Below, piece after piece: positions 25,202-36,129 of a DNA stretch of 64,000 nucleotides. The stretch's first letter is position 1, and every line of letters begins with the position of its first letter. The position numbers and the translations under genes are program-made. Source of the DNA: Oopsacas minuta (taxonomy: Eukaryota; Porifera; Hexactinellida; Lyssacinosida; Leucopsacidae); contig JAKMXF010000329.1 in the NCBI GenBank assembly GCA_024704765.1, positions 186,001 to 250,000 of the forward strand, read 5' to 3'. Under the pieces are notes generated by a model that saw only the letters and a list, made by a program, of their open reading frames with translations, was not told the DNA's origin and searched no databases.

Positions 25202-26543
25202 CAGGGTGTCCAGAAATTAATGTTACCTTACATTATGTTAAGAATAAGAAAATACCAGTGTACTATTGAATTCATTTATTTCCCAATATAATCACCCTCC
25301 AATTCTAAACATTTTCTAATTCTATTGGGCATCCCTGTAACTAGATTCTCGAGACAAGATGGATCAATGTTGGACCAGTCCATTTTTAGAGATTTCTTAA
25401 GGTTTTCTAGGTTATTTGATTGAGGCAACTCCTCAAATCTCTGTTTGAGAATTGACCAAAGATTCTCAATTGGATTCAGGTTTGGAGAGTTACTTGGCCA
25501 CTTCTCTTTAGCCCAGAAATTTGGTAAGTGATTTTTACACCAATCTTGAGTAATGTTAGCACTGTGGGGTGGAGCACCATCTTGTATCAATTTGGCCTTC
25601 AACGGGTCTGCTATCATTCTCTTTTCGAGTATTGTCCCTGTTTTTCGTTTGCGGTTTAGTGCATCTTTGCAGGTTTTGGTCAGTATTTCAGACACATAGT
25701 AAGAAGCATTCACAGTTCATTGGGTGGCACAAAGTGTAATTCTGATGGTGCCTGATGGCTCATCATAGCCCACACCATGACCTTCTGCGGGAATTTAACC
25801 GTTTCCTGAGGGAGAACATCTGAAGAATTATGACACCAGACACGATCATTTTGATGATTGGATGAATGGAAAAGTTCGAAGGGTGGCTCATCTGTCCAGA
25901 GAATACATTTCCAATCATCTACTGACCACACTGTATTTTTGACAGAATTCCAGTCTGTTTGCCTTTTGCTTTCCGGTCAATTTTGGCTGTTTAGGTCGTT
26001 TGAAGGCCTTAACTCCCAGGGATTCGCATAAATATGAGTGCACAGTGCTCTTGGATATAGAATACCCCTTGGATTTCAGTTTAGCACTCAATCTTCTTGT
26101 GGATTGGTGACGTTTTCCAAGAGATTTGCCAGTAATCATCTTGGCCACCGGATTCAGCAAGGATGGGCGACCGGCACCAGGTTTATGGTCGAGGCTCTGG
26201 TTGCTGGTAAATCTCTTCCACCACCGTTTGACCGTGCGAATATCCTTCCCTATCCTACTAGCAACTACTTCTGTGTTATTCCACCTTCCAGCATGCCTAT
26301 TGCACGTGTACGAACCTCAGTGCTCATAATAATACCGCTAATCAGTTGAAAATATATAGTAAAATGATAATCGAAGCAAATATCGCAATAAAAGTGAATT
26401 TTAGAATGTATTTCAGTAAACAGAGATCAATACAGCATAAAGTTTACGAAATAGTGTATTAAGGCATATACGTACTAGTGCTAATCAATATATGGTCAGT
26501 TAAGAAAAATATTATAAGGTGACCATAATCTCCGGACACCCTG
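25202..26543 (-). mobile_element. Tc1-like element D (DD37E), nearly complete
   Basis: 1,342 bp with TA-flanked ends CAGGGTGTCCAGAAATTAAT and, inverted, CAGGGTGTCCGGAGATTATG. The - strand transposase begins with ATG near 26319 (MSTEVRTRAIGMLEGG), meets a TAG about 20 codons in, shifts frame near 26160, then continues through 26160-25915, 25931-25710 and 25713-25276. All three catalytic residues remain: CILWTDEPPFELF, LIQDGAPPHSA and NPIENLW, with 37 residues between the second Asp and the Glu. It is the best preserved Tc1-like copy here, but stops and shifts make it inactive. Confidence 0.87.
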
Positions 26544-28701
26544 TACATTATAAAGATATGATAGACATACTTAAATTTGTAGATCACATTCTTTTCTGGC
26601 CTTATCTAAGCACTGAGGTTTTACTAACTTATCACTGAGGTAATCCTTGCAACCAGGAATGTATTTTGTTATTGCACCTTTCTTTAAAGTGGCCTTTATC
26701 TTATGGGTTTTGTATATACTTCTATGTATAAATATGTCTATGTATCCAGGATGTTTTCAGGTTCAAAATGTTTTGCACACAGATATGTCTTGTTAAATGC
26801 ATCTGTACATAGCACATTTTTGAATTCATATTATGGTTGTTAAGAATTTCCACTTTATCTTATCCCTTGTACCATGAAAATTGTTCAGTGAAATGGCCTG
26901 TATGTAGTAGGCTATGATGAGAACGTTTGATTTGAAGAAATTCGTACATTTTACCGAGTTCGACTGTAGTACTAGATATATTTTACTTCCTTATATGTTT
27001 TTGTTAATCGTGGTTCAAGATTTACTATTTAAACTTTCCAACAAGCTTCAGTAACCTCCTTTGTGGCTATGCTCGCGAAAACTTCGTGTTCGCTGAAGTT
27101 ACCCTTCAGTGACCCGTTCAACGGATTCTTGCCTTATTACTGAAACCAAGTGCATTAATTTGGATTCCTCTGTGTATATTTGGCTAGATAGTTCTTTGTG
27201 GGTGTGTATAACTGCACATTCGACATTATTTCCATTACATTTACAGCTGATTTACATATTTTCAATATTTGAATATGGATAACATTGAATACCAAAATAT
27301 CTACAATTTCTCTTGGAAAAACCATCCCTCCTGAGTTGATAAATCTAAGAAGCAGAATCTAATCGGCAAATTCAGTGTATACAGATTGGAGAAAATCAAC
27401 GTGATGTTAAACAGTGACTTCTAGTGGCCAGAACATATCAAACGAACTGTGTTTACGGCTAATCACAGTTTAAAAGTGTTATTGGTATACGCCCTTCAAA
27501 TTGATGTTTTGGAATGGAGTGCAAACTGTTTCCACTTCTTAATTGGTAACTGGAACCACATAAGAATCTCTACGAATATGACCAATCTGATGATAATTCC
27601 CTAAATGTGATTTTTTATTTTTACTGAACAGCTTCGCTTGATCGCACTCCGCGGCTTGCAACACTATGTGTTCTTATGTAATTCTGCACTTCGTGCTTCG
27701 AATTTCGCATCAAAACACAACTATTATTTACACATAAGTATATGAAAGTGCGAAATTCAGAATCAGCGTACTCACTTACCCTGAGCATTAGAGCAATACG
27801 CTCCTATTATGATTCAGGAGCGAAGTTGGAGCGCACACACTCGAATGCGCATCTGTTTAACCCCAATCTATTTGCAAAATTCATCGTTATTCTGCATAAA
27901 ATTCAATATTCTTGCTATAAATAGTGGAACCCCGTGACACCTTTGTATTTTCACAATTTTTGATAGGTTTGACGTTGAGATTTGGTAATTTCACGAATGT
28001 GCAATGGTTAAATTTCAATCTTGAAATCTAAAAATACAAATCTAATGTAAATCTGAAAGAATGAAAAGGAGAGCGATTGTAGCGCACTCCATTTTTCCTG
28101 GAGTAGGAGAGTAGCGGTGCAGAGTTGGAATCGGGTCTAGTTTTCAGAACCTGACCCGACCAGGACCACTCACTGTATATGGGTAATTTTTTGTGGAATC
28201 ATCCAATGATTTCACCAACCATCTTACATTGGGATGAAACTTTGCTCACTACAAATCTGTTAATAGAGTCTATAACTTCCTCAAAGTCATTTCATCTGAT
28301 GGTTTTCGAGAAGAAGGTGAAATTTCCGAAAATTTCCGAAAATTTCCCAAAAGATGCAAATCGAACATTTCGTATTAGGCCACTTTAATTCGATACATTG
28401 TTTCCATCACACGCCAGCATGAAATTTTGAGTCCGCAGCATCGGAATAATTTTGGCAAACAACAATTCAGAAATTTATTTATGTTTACCCAGACCCCTTG
28501 GTTTATAGAAAACCTCATCCATTTCTTTATTTTGTAAGTATGTCATATTTCATTTATGTTATAACTTTTCATCCGAAAATAATTCAAATTCCATATAAAA
28601 TATAAATATAATGAATAATGAACAGCACGCCCGAAGGCTATATGGATCCCTGTCTAGTGGTAAACTATTCATGAAATTTGAGTGGTCCTAGAAAAATATT
28701 T
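26544..28701. other. No gene seen; low-level repeats
   Basis: Contains AT-rich spacer, a patch of TTCGC/GCGAA and GGAGCG words (27640-27860, echoed near 28070-28110 and 30990-31030) suggesting an old repeat, and three tandem AAATTTCCG units near 28318-28350. No coding frame convinced me. Confidence 0.4.
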
Positions 28702-29080
28702 GCGCGCTTCGCATGCTAGGTCGCTACGCAACAGCTTAGTGCCTAATGTTAGCTTAAGTATTTAACAGCAAATTTTCTTAGTACTTTGGCCGCAACATGA
28801 CGGAACCTAATCGATACTTAGTGACTCGTCTGCATGAAATAGAAAATTATGCTTTTTATATCCATGTGCCATCCAAATTCCATTTAATGGCCTTCAGCGC
28901 TAAACTGGGGATGATACTTGGCTTTATGATAGTAATTTGTGCAGTTGGTTCTCCGAGTATTTTGAAATTCTCAAAAATATATAAAATCTTGAAATTTTGA
29001 TTATCTGTACATTCATGATGGCATAATAATCCCATAATGAGTTAGCATTTAGCCAAAATCATGACGTCAGGACATTTGGC
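28702..29080 (+). repeat. Dispersed TACTAGCG repeat, long copy
   Basis: Starts GCGCGCTTCGCATGCTAGG then TCGCTACGCAACAGCTTAGTG, and ends TGACGTCAGGACATTTGG. The same start and end blocks occur at 33949-34335. Non-coding. Confidence 0.6.
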
Positions 29081-29248
29081 ACATTGATGGGTGTGACCAC
29101 CAACCTTGCCGAATGCCATCTTGCCGATTGCATTGACATAAGTTAATGTAATATAATGACTTATTATTGTGCTAGAAAGATAAATTGTTTGGAATTACTC
29201 GTAGAAACTCTAGACAAGGGATTGATCTATATTGATCTACTAGTTTTA

Positions 29249-29800
29249 CTATTCCTCAATTGAGTTGAATGACTTTTTCTTTGGTTTAGCAAGCTCATGT
29301 CCGCTTTCCAATTTTTCTAAAGTTATTTCATTGTTACTTTGTTCGAGAATTATCTTGTGTATGAGCTTTGAGAACGAAGGGTGGGTAATGTTTACTCTGA
29401 GATCAAATGCTCTATGCCAACCTTCCACAGAATTTTTGTTCGTGGTAATACTCACTCGCTCTACTCTATCTCTGACATTCCACAGAGCAATTGGTATAAT
29501 AGCCTACGTCTTCTGCCATGATGTTCAATTCCTACACAAGTCTTCTCAAAATAAAGTAGGAACTCACTTAAATCTTCAATGAGCTCATTACTCAGTGAAC
29601 TTTCTTATTCTTCATAAATGGGAATAACTTCATTAGGTAGAAATGCTGGAGCCCTGAATTATTTCATACGAATTGAAAATTGCTCCTCATTCTGGTAAAG
29701 TTGTTGTAATCCTTGCGCTTGGATATGTCGCCAAATTCCTTCCCCGAAATGGAAGTAGCATCCTTGTAAATCTGTACTAGAAAAATTTGACGACAGCATT
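29249..29800 (-). pseudogene. MULE transposase C-terminal remnant
   Basis: The - strand encodes LQGCYFHFGEGIWRHIQAQG followed by LYQNEEQF (about 29785-29690), then, after shifts and stops, ALWNVRDRVERVSITTN and NSVEGWHRAFDLRVNITHPS (about 29480-29400). These blocks, GC(Y/F)FH...WR-IQ...GL and TNN-VEGWH...HPS, are characteristic of animal Mutator-like (MULE, FLYWCH-associated) transposases. The catalytic N-terminal half was not found. At least two stops are present. Confidence 0.7.
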
Positions 29801-31342
29801 TATTGACGCTTTTCGTAATCAAGCATCGATTTAGTACAATTTTGAATTACTGAAGATGTAGCTTCTTCTGTTAGTGTAATTCTCATTTTAATTTCCCCTA
29901 TACTTCTGACAGTTTCCTGTGCGAGATTATCAGGAGTATGATTATAAATAGTAGGAGTTTTCTTGACGCTACTGTCTGACTTGTAAGTAGTTATACCGGC
30001 ATTACATAAGCCTATTTCAACCCAGCACCAACATATGAAATCGTTCGAATCTTTATCTTGATATACATATAGCCATTATTGAGCAATTTTTGCCTTCGAA
30101 ATTTCTGAAGTATATTCCATAATCGTTGTATTAAGGTTTGTATATACCAGATATTTCTAAGATATTTTGTTTAAAGTTTCATGAATGACAGCCCACTTTG
30201 TAGGTTTTGAATACATTAATATGCAATAACTATTGTTCAATTCGTGTATTCTCAAAACAATACCTAGTGTTACTCATAACAACAATTTATTGCTCCACGG
30301 GTTTGGATCAAAAATGGCTTCGGCAAAGTGGAATTCGGCCTGATGATCTAGCACCGATAATCCATTAGATCTCTACCATATAATAGTATAATAGTCGCAT
30401 ACAAAACACACCTATAACTAAGTTGACAGGAGGCGAACGAATATGTTGTATTCTCTATTTAAATATTGTAAATTATACTACGTTTACAAATGTGTTGGTA
30501 CGTGTTACTTTTATATTGCAGGTTCAACATCCAAAAGGAAATTAACAAATAATGGTTATGGTGATGTGTCAATGGGCTACTCGACAAATTTCAGTAGTTG
30601 AATCCAGCACTAGCCATTGTTGGGCAATATCATTCTCTTTGATCACAAATTCCAATATATTAAGAACTAATTCAGCTATTCCTTCGTACTCAGAGCATTA
30701 ACCGCTCCTCATTTATTGGAGTGTGTTCCCATCGCCTCCTTTTCACTATTTCAGTATACATAGATTTTGATTTTAAGTAATCAGGATTTAATTTAACCAT
30801 CATACATTCAGGAAATTCATTAATGTTCAACGTCAAACCATTTTAATAACTTGTGAATTATCCCAGGATCCACTTTTTATTTCAAGTATGCTGAACTTTA
30901 TGCAGAAAGACTAAAAATTTGTAATTTGTTTGCAATATAATAGGATTCGCTCTATTATGTTGCTCTTTCAAAAATTGAGAGCTGGTTCACCTTCCGCTCC
31001 TGAATCATGTATGGACCGCGTTCCTATAATGCTCTGTTCGTACGTATAGTACCAGTTTCTATTATATTTACATGCTTAAGTACTAGAAGTGGCACTATGG
31101 AAAATTGTTCAACATTTTTCCATTCTCAGTTCCATACACAGCTTGTATTTAGCAGATCATAATCTTACTTTTTAATCTTTAATATTTGTATAATAATCTT
31201 ATCCCTGCCTCCCACTTTTTGGAGGAGTCCAATCATTTTTGGTAAATACCTTTTATAGTATAGTATATGATCAACCCATTATTTTTAGCGTTTGATTTAA
31301 ATTTGTGGACTACTTTTCTCAATTACAATTTTGAAATACGAT
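29801..31342. other. Region upstream of DCTN4, no gene seen
   Basis: AT-rich, with no recognised coding frame. The last few hundred bases before 31343 presumably carry the DCTN4 promoter, but no motif can be named. Confidence 0.4.
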
Positions 31343-32677
31343 ATGTCATTGCCATATTTAGATCCTGACGTTTCGGTTCATTATAGATGTGGATGTGCGG
31401 AATATTCTAACATCAATTTCCTCTATTATTGTCAATTATGTCAAAGGTTTAATTGTAGTTATTGTGTTAATCATCAAATTGATCAATATTATTGTCGTAA
31501 TTGTATGGAAACTATGGTCTGGACCGATGTTAGAAAACTTCATTATTTATGTAGAAATTGTTATGAATGTCCCCGATGTCATCACGTATTAAATACTGTG
31601 ACTATATCCCCAAATAGCCGCGATTCAATCTCTCAGAGTAATGTTTACTATTCTATGATTTGTCTCCACTGTCGTTGGTCTACGAGGGAAGCAGGTTTTC
31701 CTGACTGTTCTCTCGTAACGGATTTTTTATATACAAATGAAACCTTAACTATCTATACTCAATCTTTGATCGATAAATTTAGGCAAAGAATTGTTGTTGA
31801 AACTAGCGATTTTGTTTTAGACACTACCATTGTTCCTTCGAGTAGAAATTATGTAGATCTTTTAACAAAGAAATATCGTTTAAATCCTATATATAGTGGC
31901 AAATTTAATACTCGCTCTCATCTTCAAATGAACACATTGAAAGACAGCAATCATAATTTTCATGGTGATGAACTATCGCTGAAGGTTATTCAATTCCCTG
32001 ATGGTATACACGAAAATTTTTATTCCCAATGCTTTAATTCCTCTGAGACTACCTCGCTCGAACAGAGAATTTGCCAACCTCTCATGCAACCTCGTAAAAC
32101 CCTTGGGATGCATCCGCAGCGCTTGAAGATTTCTTCTAAACAGTTCAAGCGATGCCGTTATTGTCAACATATTCTTTGCAGACCCGATTTGAATGTTTCA
32201 TCTATCCGGTTTAAGATTTTACACTCTGCTACTTTACTTGTTCCAGTACTAAATGTGTTGTCATTTCCCTTTAGTGTATCTCAAGGCTGTTTTCGCCTAC
32301 CCTTATTGATATCCAATCCAACACTTGATCCCTTAACCATACAAATACACCCTAATAATTATTTGTCTTCAATAGCCTATGTAGTTCCTAGAGACTATAT
32401 TGAACTTTCTGGTAAAGAGGAAGACCATAGTTTTGAATATTTGGATAATCGGAACGAAAGGCTCAGTGGACTATTGTACTCTTCAAATGGACCTAGTGTA
32501 AGATTATTTTTTGAGATATCTTCTGTTGATGCCCATATTGCTAGCATATATTTTTCTATTGATTGCATTACGAAAAAGCAAAATGTTGTTCCTACTTCAG
32601 TATCTGATCTTCCGACAGGATGTATTACTCATTATTTACGAATTTGTTTACAATATCCTTACCAACCAACGAGTTAA
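31343..32677 (+). CDS. DCTN4: Dynactin subunit 4 (p62)
   Basis: p62 sits in the pointed-end complex of dynactin, the dynein activator, at the end of the Arp1 filament. This single exon encodes 444 residues, close to human DCTN4. The N-terminal zinc-binding region has paired cysteines at residues 30/33, 51/54, 70/73, 76/79 and 107/110, the last in ICLHCRWSTREAG (human GFCRWTSRDVG). Then come TTSLEQRICQPLMQP (human TTLQQRLLQP), a further CRYC pair at 271-274, and SIRFKI with a beta-rich C-terminal half. The open frame runs 12 bases upstream of the ATG chosen (31343), but only from a TTG. No intron and no break is visible, so the gene looks intact. Neighbours are mobile-element debris. Confidence 0.93.
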   Translation: MSLPYLDPDVSVHYRCGCAEYSNINFLYYCQLCQRFNCSYCVNHQIDQYYCRNCMETMVWTDVRKLHYLCRNCYECPRCHHVLNTVTISPNSRDSISQSNVYYSMICLHCRWSTREAGFPDCSLVTDFLYTNETLTIYTQSLIDKFRQRIVVETSDFVLDTTIVPSSRNYVDLLTKKYRLNPIYSGKFNTRSHLQMNTLKDSNHNFHGDELSLKVIQFPDGIHENFYSQCFNSSETTSLEQRICQPLMQPRKTLGMHPQRLKISSKQFKRCRYCQHILCRPDLNVSSIRFKILHSATLLVPVLNVLSFPFSVSQGCFRLPLLISNPTLDPLTIQIHPNNYLSSIAYVVPRDYIELSGKEEDHSFEYLDNRNERLSGLLYSSNGPSVRLFFEISSVDAHIASIYFSIDCITKKQNVVPTSVSDLPTGCITHYLRICLQYPYQPTS

Positions 32678-33221
32678 TTCATTTCACACTCTTACCCCCA
32701 GTATACAGTAGTATCCAACACAGTTTTTTCAATTTTGTGTGACTTTGCTGTTTCCATTATTTTATTTGGCTGTCCTATGTGGGAAAATGACTTACTCACA
32801 GACTCTCTGGAATATTGTTACATAATATACTATAAAAGGTTCATCAAAATGCCTGCGATGCAAACTAAGCAAACCTCAAGTGCCAGACCTGGGAAATTCT
32901 GTGCTTTCCAATTCTACTTATAATATTTTCTAGGCGTACCGTTTCGCTTGTAAGCAAATTCTGAGCGTGCTAAATAATCTTCGTCGTTCGACATGTCCTA
33001 AGCATGCTACTAACTTTTGGCCATAAGTTAAATCTACTAATTTCAACACTATACCGAAAACTTCAAGAAGATACATATGGTAACATTTCTGTATTCAGTG
33101 ACACTTTTCGCCTAGGAACTTTTTAGTCCGTCACAAACCACTGATTCTGACCTAAGTTGACTAAATCATGAATAATTCAAAGAATTACTGAAAATTAAAT
33201 TAGATAATCCAAATAAATATA
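32678..33221. other. DCTN4 downstream region, no gene seen
   Basis: AT-rich spacer without recognisable coding or repeat structure. Confidence 0.4.
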
Positions 33222-33399
33222 CAGTGAAACCTCGTTAATACGAACACAATAATACAAATTTCTGGTTAAGACGAACAGAATTTACACAATTTAGTTCGTA
33301 CAATTGTTATTCAATTGTTTTACTACGGTTAATAAGTACTCGGGATAAGGAGTATAAATCTCGAGGATCTTTGGTGTACGTATTAACGAGGTTCCACTG
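33222..33399. mobile_element. Pogo/Tigger-type MITE with TA target duplication
   Basis: 178 bp. The left end CAGTGAAACCTCGTTAATAC and the right end, inverted, CAGTGGAACCTCGTTAATAC are near-identical, and the element is flanked by TA at 33220-33221 and 33400-33401. CAGTGNAACCTCG ends and TA duplication are typical of pogo/Tigger elements. Non-coding. Confidence 0.85.
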
Positions 33400-33948
33400 T
33401 ATTTTCATTTTTTTCTAACTGAAATATCCGGTAGATGATTAGTTTAAGCATCTATTTGTAAGCCGTTTTAACTAATCTATCTTATAGTGATGGAAATTTT
33501 GAGTAATTCATGTTGTGAAAACCTCGAATCTTTGGACTAAAGATATTTAAGTGTACTGAAATATTATTTTTGGAATTGTTTCTTATTTCTCAAATAGTGC
33601 ATATATGCCTGAGTAAGTGCACTACACATACTTTTGTATTGTCTTATGTCTCCAAACTATGCAAAGAGAAGTTTACATTATTTGGGAATTCGTTTATTAT
33701 TAAGCAGTATTTGGAGAAATGATTGATCTTTTTTTGAAATGTAGATCGTCCAATACCACATCTTTAATTTCAAAGTGAAAATTTACATGAACGAGAGATG
33801 TTTAGGTAAAACATCAAATTTATCTGATAAAGTTTTACATTCTTCAGTTACAGTAGTGATCATGGATGGCAATAATCCGTTTATAAGATGATTTAACAAA
33901 ACTCAATATTACCGATTTATAGTTATGCCCGAGTTCATTAGTCTATTA

Positions 33949-34565
33949 TACTAGCGTGCTTTGCATGCTAGGTCGCTGAACGACATCTTTGTGCCTTCGA
34001 TTTAGCTTCTTTATGAAACAGCGAAAGTTTTCTGTGCTTTTGTTCGCTACACGATGGGATATACAAAACACTACCTGACTGGAGGTTAAATTTTAGCGAA
34101 AATTTTAAGAATTTATTATTCATGGTGGATACAAATTACAATAAAAGTCTTTCTGTTATGACTCTAGTGATGGGATTCAGCTGGAGCTAATTTTATTCTG
34201 CACTTCATGCCTCGTGCATTAGAAAATTCATAAAATATTCGAAGTATATGGAATTCGAATTTTCTGTACACTCATGGTGGGGTAATGTTCTGATGATTTA
34301 GCATTTGGTAACATTGATGACGTCAGGACATTTGGGATCTTGTGGGATATCTTTGATTGAAAGTTCAAACATCTATCTTTTAAATTAGCTAAGAAGTGAC
34401 AATACGAAATTTGATTTTTGAAAATCCAAAAAGGTGATAAAACATCCTAATTCCGTCACAAGATGATTCTCGCCCAGGACTTGACTTTATCCGAGCCAAT
34501 CCCGAAATACCCCTGTATGTCAAAAATCAACCCTGGGGTCTTCCAGTTTCTTCATTCAATTCTGA
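33949..34565 (+). repeat. Dispersed TACTAGCG repeat, longest copy
   Basis: Begins ACTAGCGTGCTTTGCATGC then TAGGTCGCTGAACGAC, passes GATGACGTCAGGACATTTGG (about 34318) and continues to ATACCCCTGTAT and TTTCTTCATTCAATTCTG. The first part matches 28702-29080; the last part matches the window start (1-165). It therefore joins the two partial copies into one family of 600 bp or more. Confidence 0.65.
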
Positions 34566-34853
34566 AATACAAACATATTTTGTAATATTCTGCATTGTGC
34601 CATAGTCCTAGGAGATATCATATCAACATGTATCATATGGGTGTGGTGAATATGCTATATACTTTAAATTTGCAACAGTGAGTTTTGTTATATCATTGAG
34701 GATTTCTACTTATAAATGAGATTAACAAATAATGGCCATACATAGTCAAATTTTATAGTGTAGCCGTGGGAGCAAAAAAAAAGGCCTTCCCGTGAACCAA
34801 TTGTTATAGAAACATATTTGATGCTGTTGGGTGCAGAATTTTATCCTCTAAAA

Positions 34854-34979
34854 CATAGATTCTCAACCTTTTTTCTCCCGCAGACCTCTTTAGTCCATTT
34901 TCTGGAGTCCGCGGACTCACTGGCAATAAACATAACAAAAACAGTTTTTGGGTCTAGGACCCCAGTTTGAGAACCACTG
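34854..34979. mobile_element. hAT MITE with perfect 8-bp target duplication
   Basis: 126 bp. The right end inverted reads CAGTGGTTCTCAAACTGGGG, a classic hAT terminal sequence; the left end is CATAGATTCTCAACC. Flanked by identical CTCTAAAA at 34846-34853 and 34980-34987. Non-coding. Confidence 0.92.
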
Positions 34980-35569
34980 CTCTAAAACATATTCAAAATT
35001 CGAAAAATTTTCTTTTGAGAAATCCTTTTTGAGGAATTTTGTATAGTAATCAGATAGCTCTATAGATATTTACTTAGTAGATTCTTTGTTCTGATCCCAG
35101 AAAACCATAAGAATTATTAAGTGCTGGTCTCAGTTTGAAACCCGGATGAATAAAGGCAAAAAGGACCAAAAGGAAATTTTAGGACAAAAATAGGACACCA
35201 GAGAATAATGGAGATGCAGAAATAAAATCGGAATACCACACCGTGGTTTAAAACGGCAATTGACAGAGAATAGGCACTTAGGTGTGCGGTAGCGATATAT
35301 AATGTATTGAGCATCTATAAGTAACCAAACATCATGCATCTATTGGTCCAGCTAATTTTTGTTATGGCTTCATTTTCACAAATTATGACGTCATGTAAAT
35401 TTTTCCAAAATCTAATTTTAATTTATTCATGCCATTTTTATTCATTTTAACTAATCAGTTATGTTCCCACCAATTATTGAATTTATAAGACTGTGAATCT
35501 CAGAATTATATTGTATTTCTGCCTTGCACCTTTTCGTTCTCCTTGTGCGACCAGATTCACCCCATCTTT

Positions 35570-36039
35570 CGCTCACTAAATTTTTTCCATAAATGAGCAT
35601 TCCTGGATTCTCTCTGATGCAAGTCTCACGAAAATGTCTCTAACAATTGCTTGAAACTGTTTAACGCGATAAACATTGCCTATACCTTTTGACTATATTG
35701 TTGCATGACTCTACACCTTCATTAGATACACATTTCAGCCCACACCCAGAATTACATTCGCCTATCAATTCTTCTGCATGAGGCAGAAGTTTATGAAGTG
35801 TTGGAGTAATGCTGGCCCATTGGAACGTGTCCGGAATGAAAATATAGGTTTCCCAGCACAGCGATCTGAGTTTTTCTGTATTTATTTAGTGCATTTCTAT
35901 GCTGCTGGTCATCGACTACAATTAAAACTGTGTCAATGAATTTGGATTCATTTAAGAATACTTGTCTTGCAACATTCCCCTTTTTTCCTTGGTCTAGTTT
36001 CAAGACTTCCAATACTCCATTAACATGCTCTGCAATCAT
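35570..36039 (-). pseudogene. Unrecognised reading frame, possibly transposon-derived
   Basis: The - strand frame 36039-35791 encodes FIDTVLIVVDDQQHRNALNK and reads on, after a break, as HAEELIGECNSGCGLKCVSN then VESCNNIVKRYRQCLSR. Clustered charged residues and a spaced Cys pattern look like real but decayed protein. The E-x2-E-x2-N-x3-K-x-R style tail recalls C-terminal parts of some arthropod transposon proteins, but I cannot name a family. Confidence 0.3.
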
Positions 36040-36129
36040 AATTATGTTTTCTCAAGATGAAACCTGAAACAAGACGTGTTTTCGGGTGTGGTATTTTGGA
36101 TTCAGCTATGAAGTTCTGTTGTTGTTGAG

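Noticed and set aside
23933-26349. + strand frames across the two Tc1-like elements
   Set aside because: Antisense shadows of the - strand transposases.
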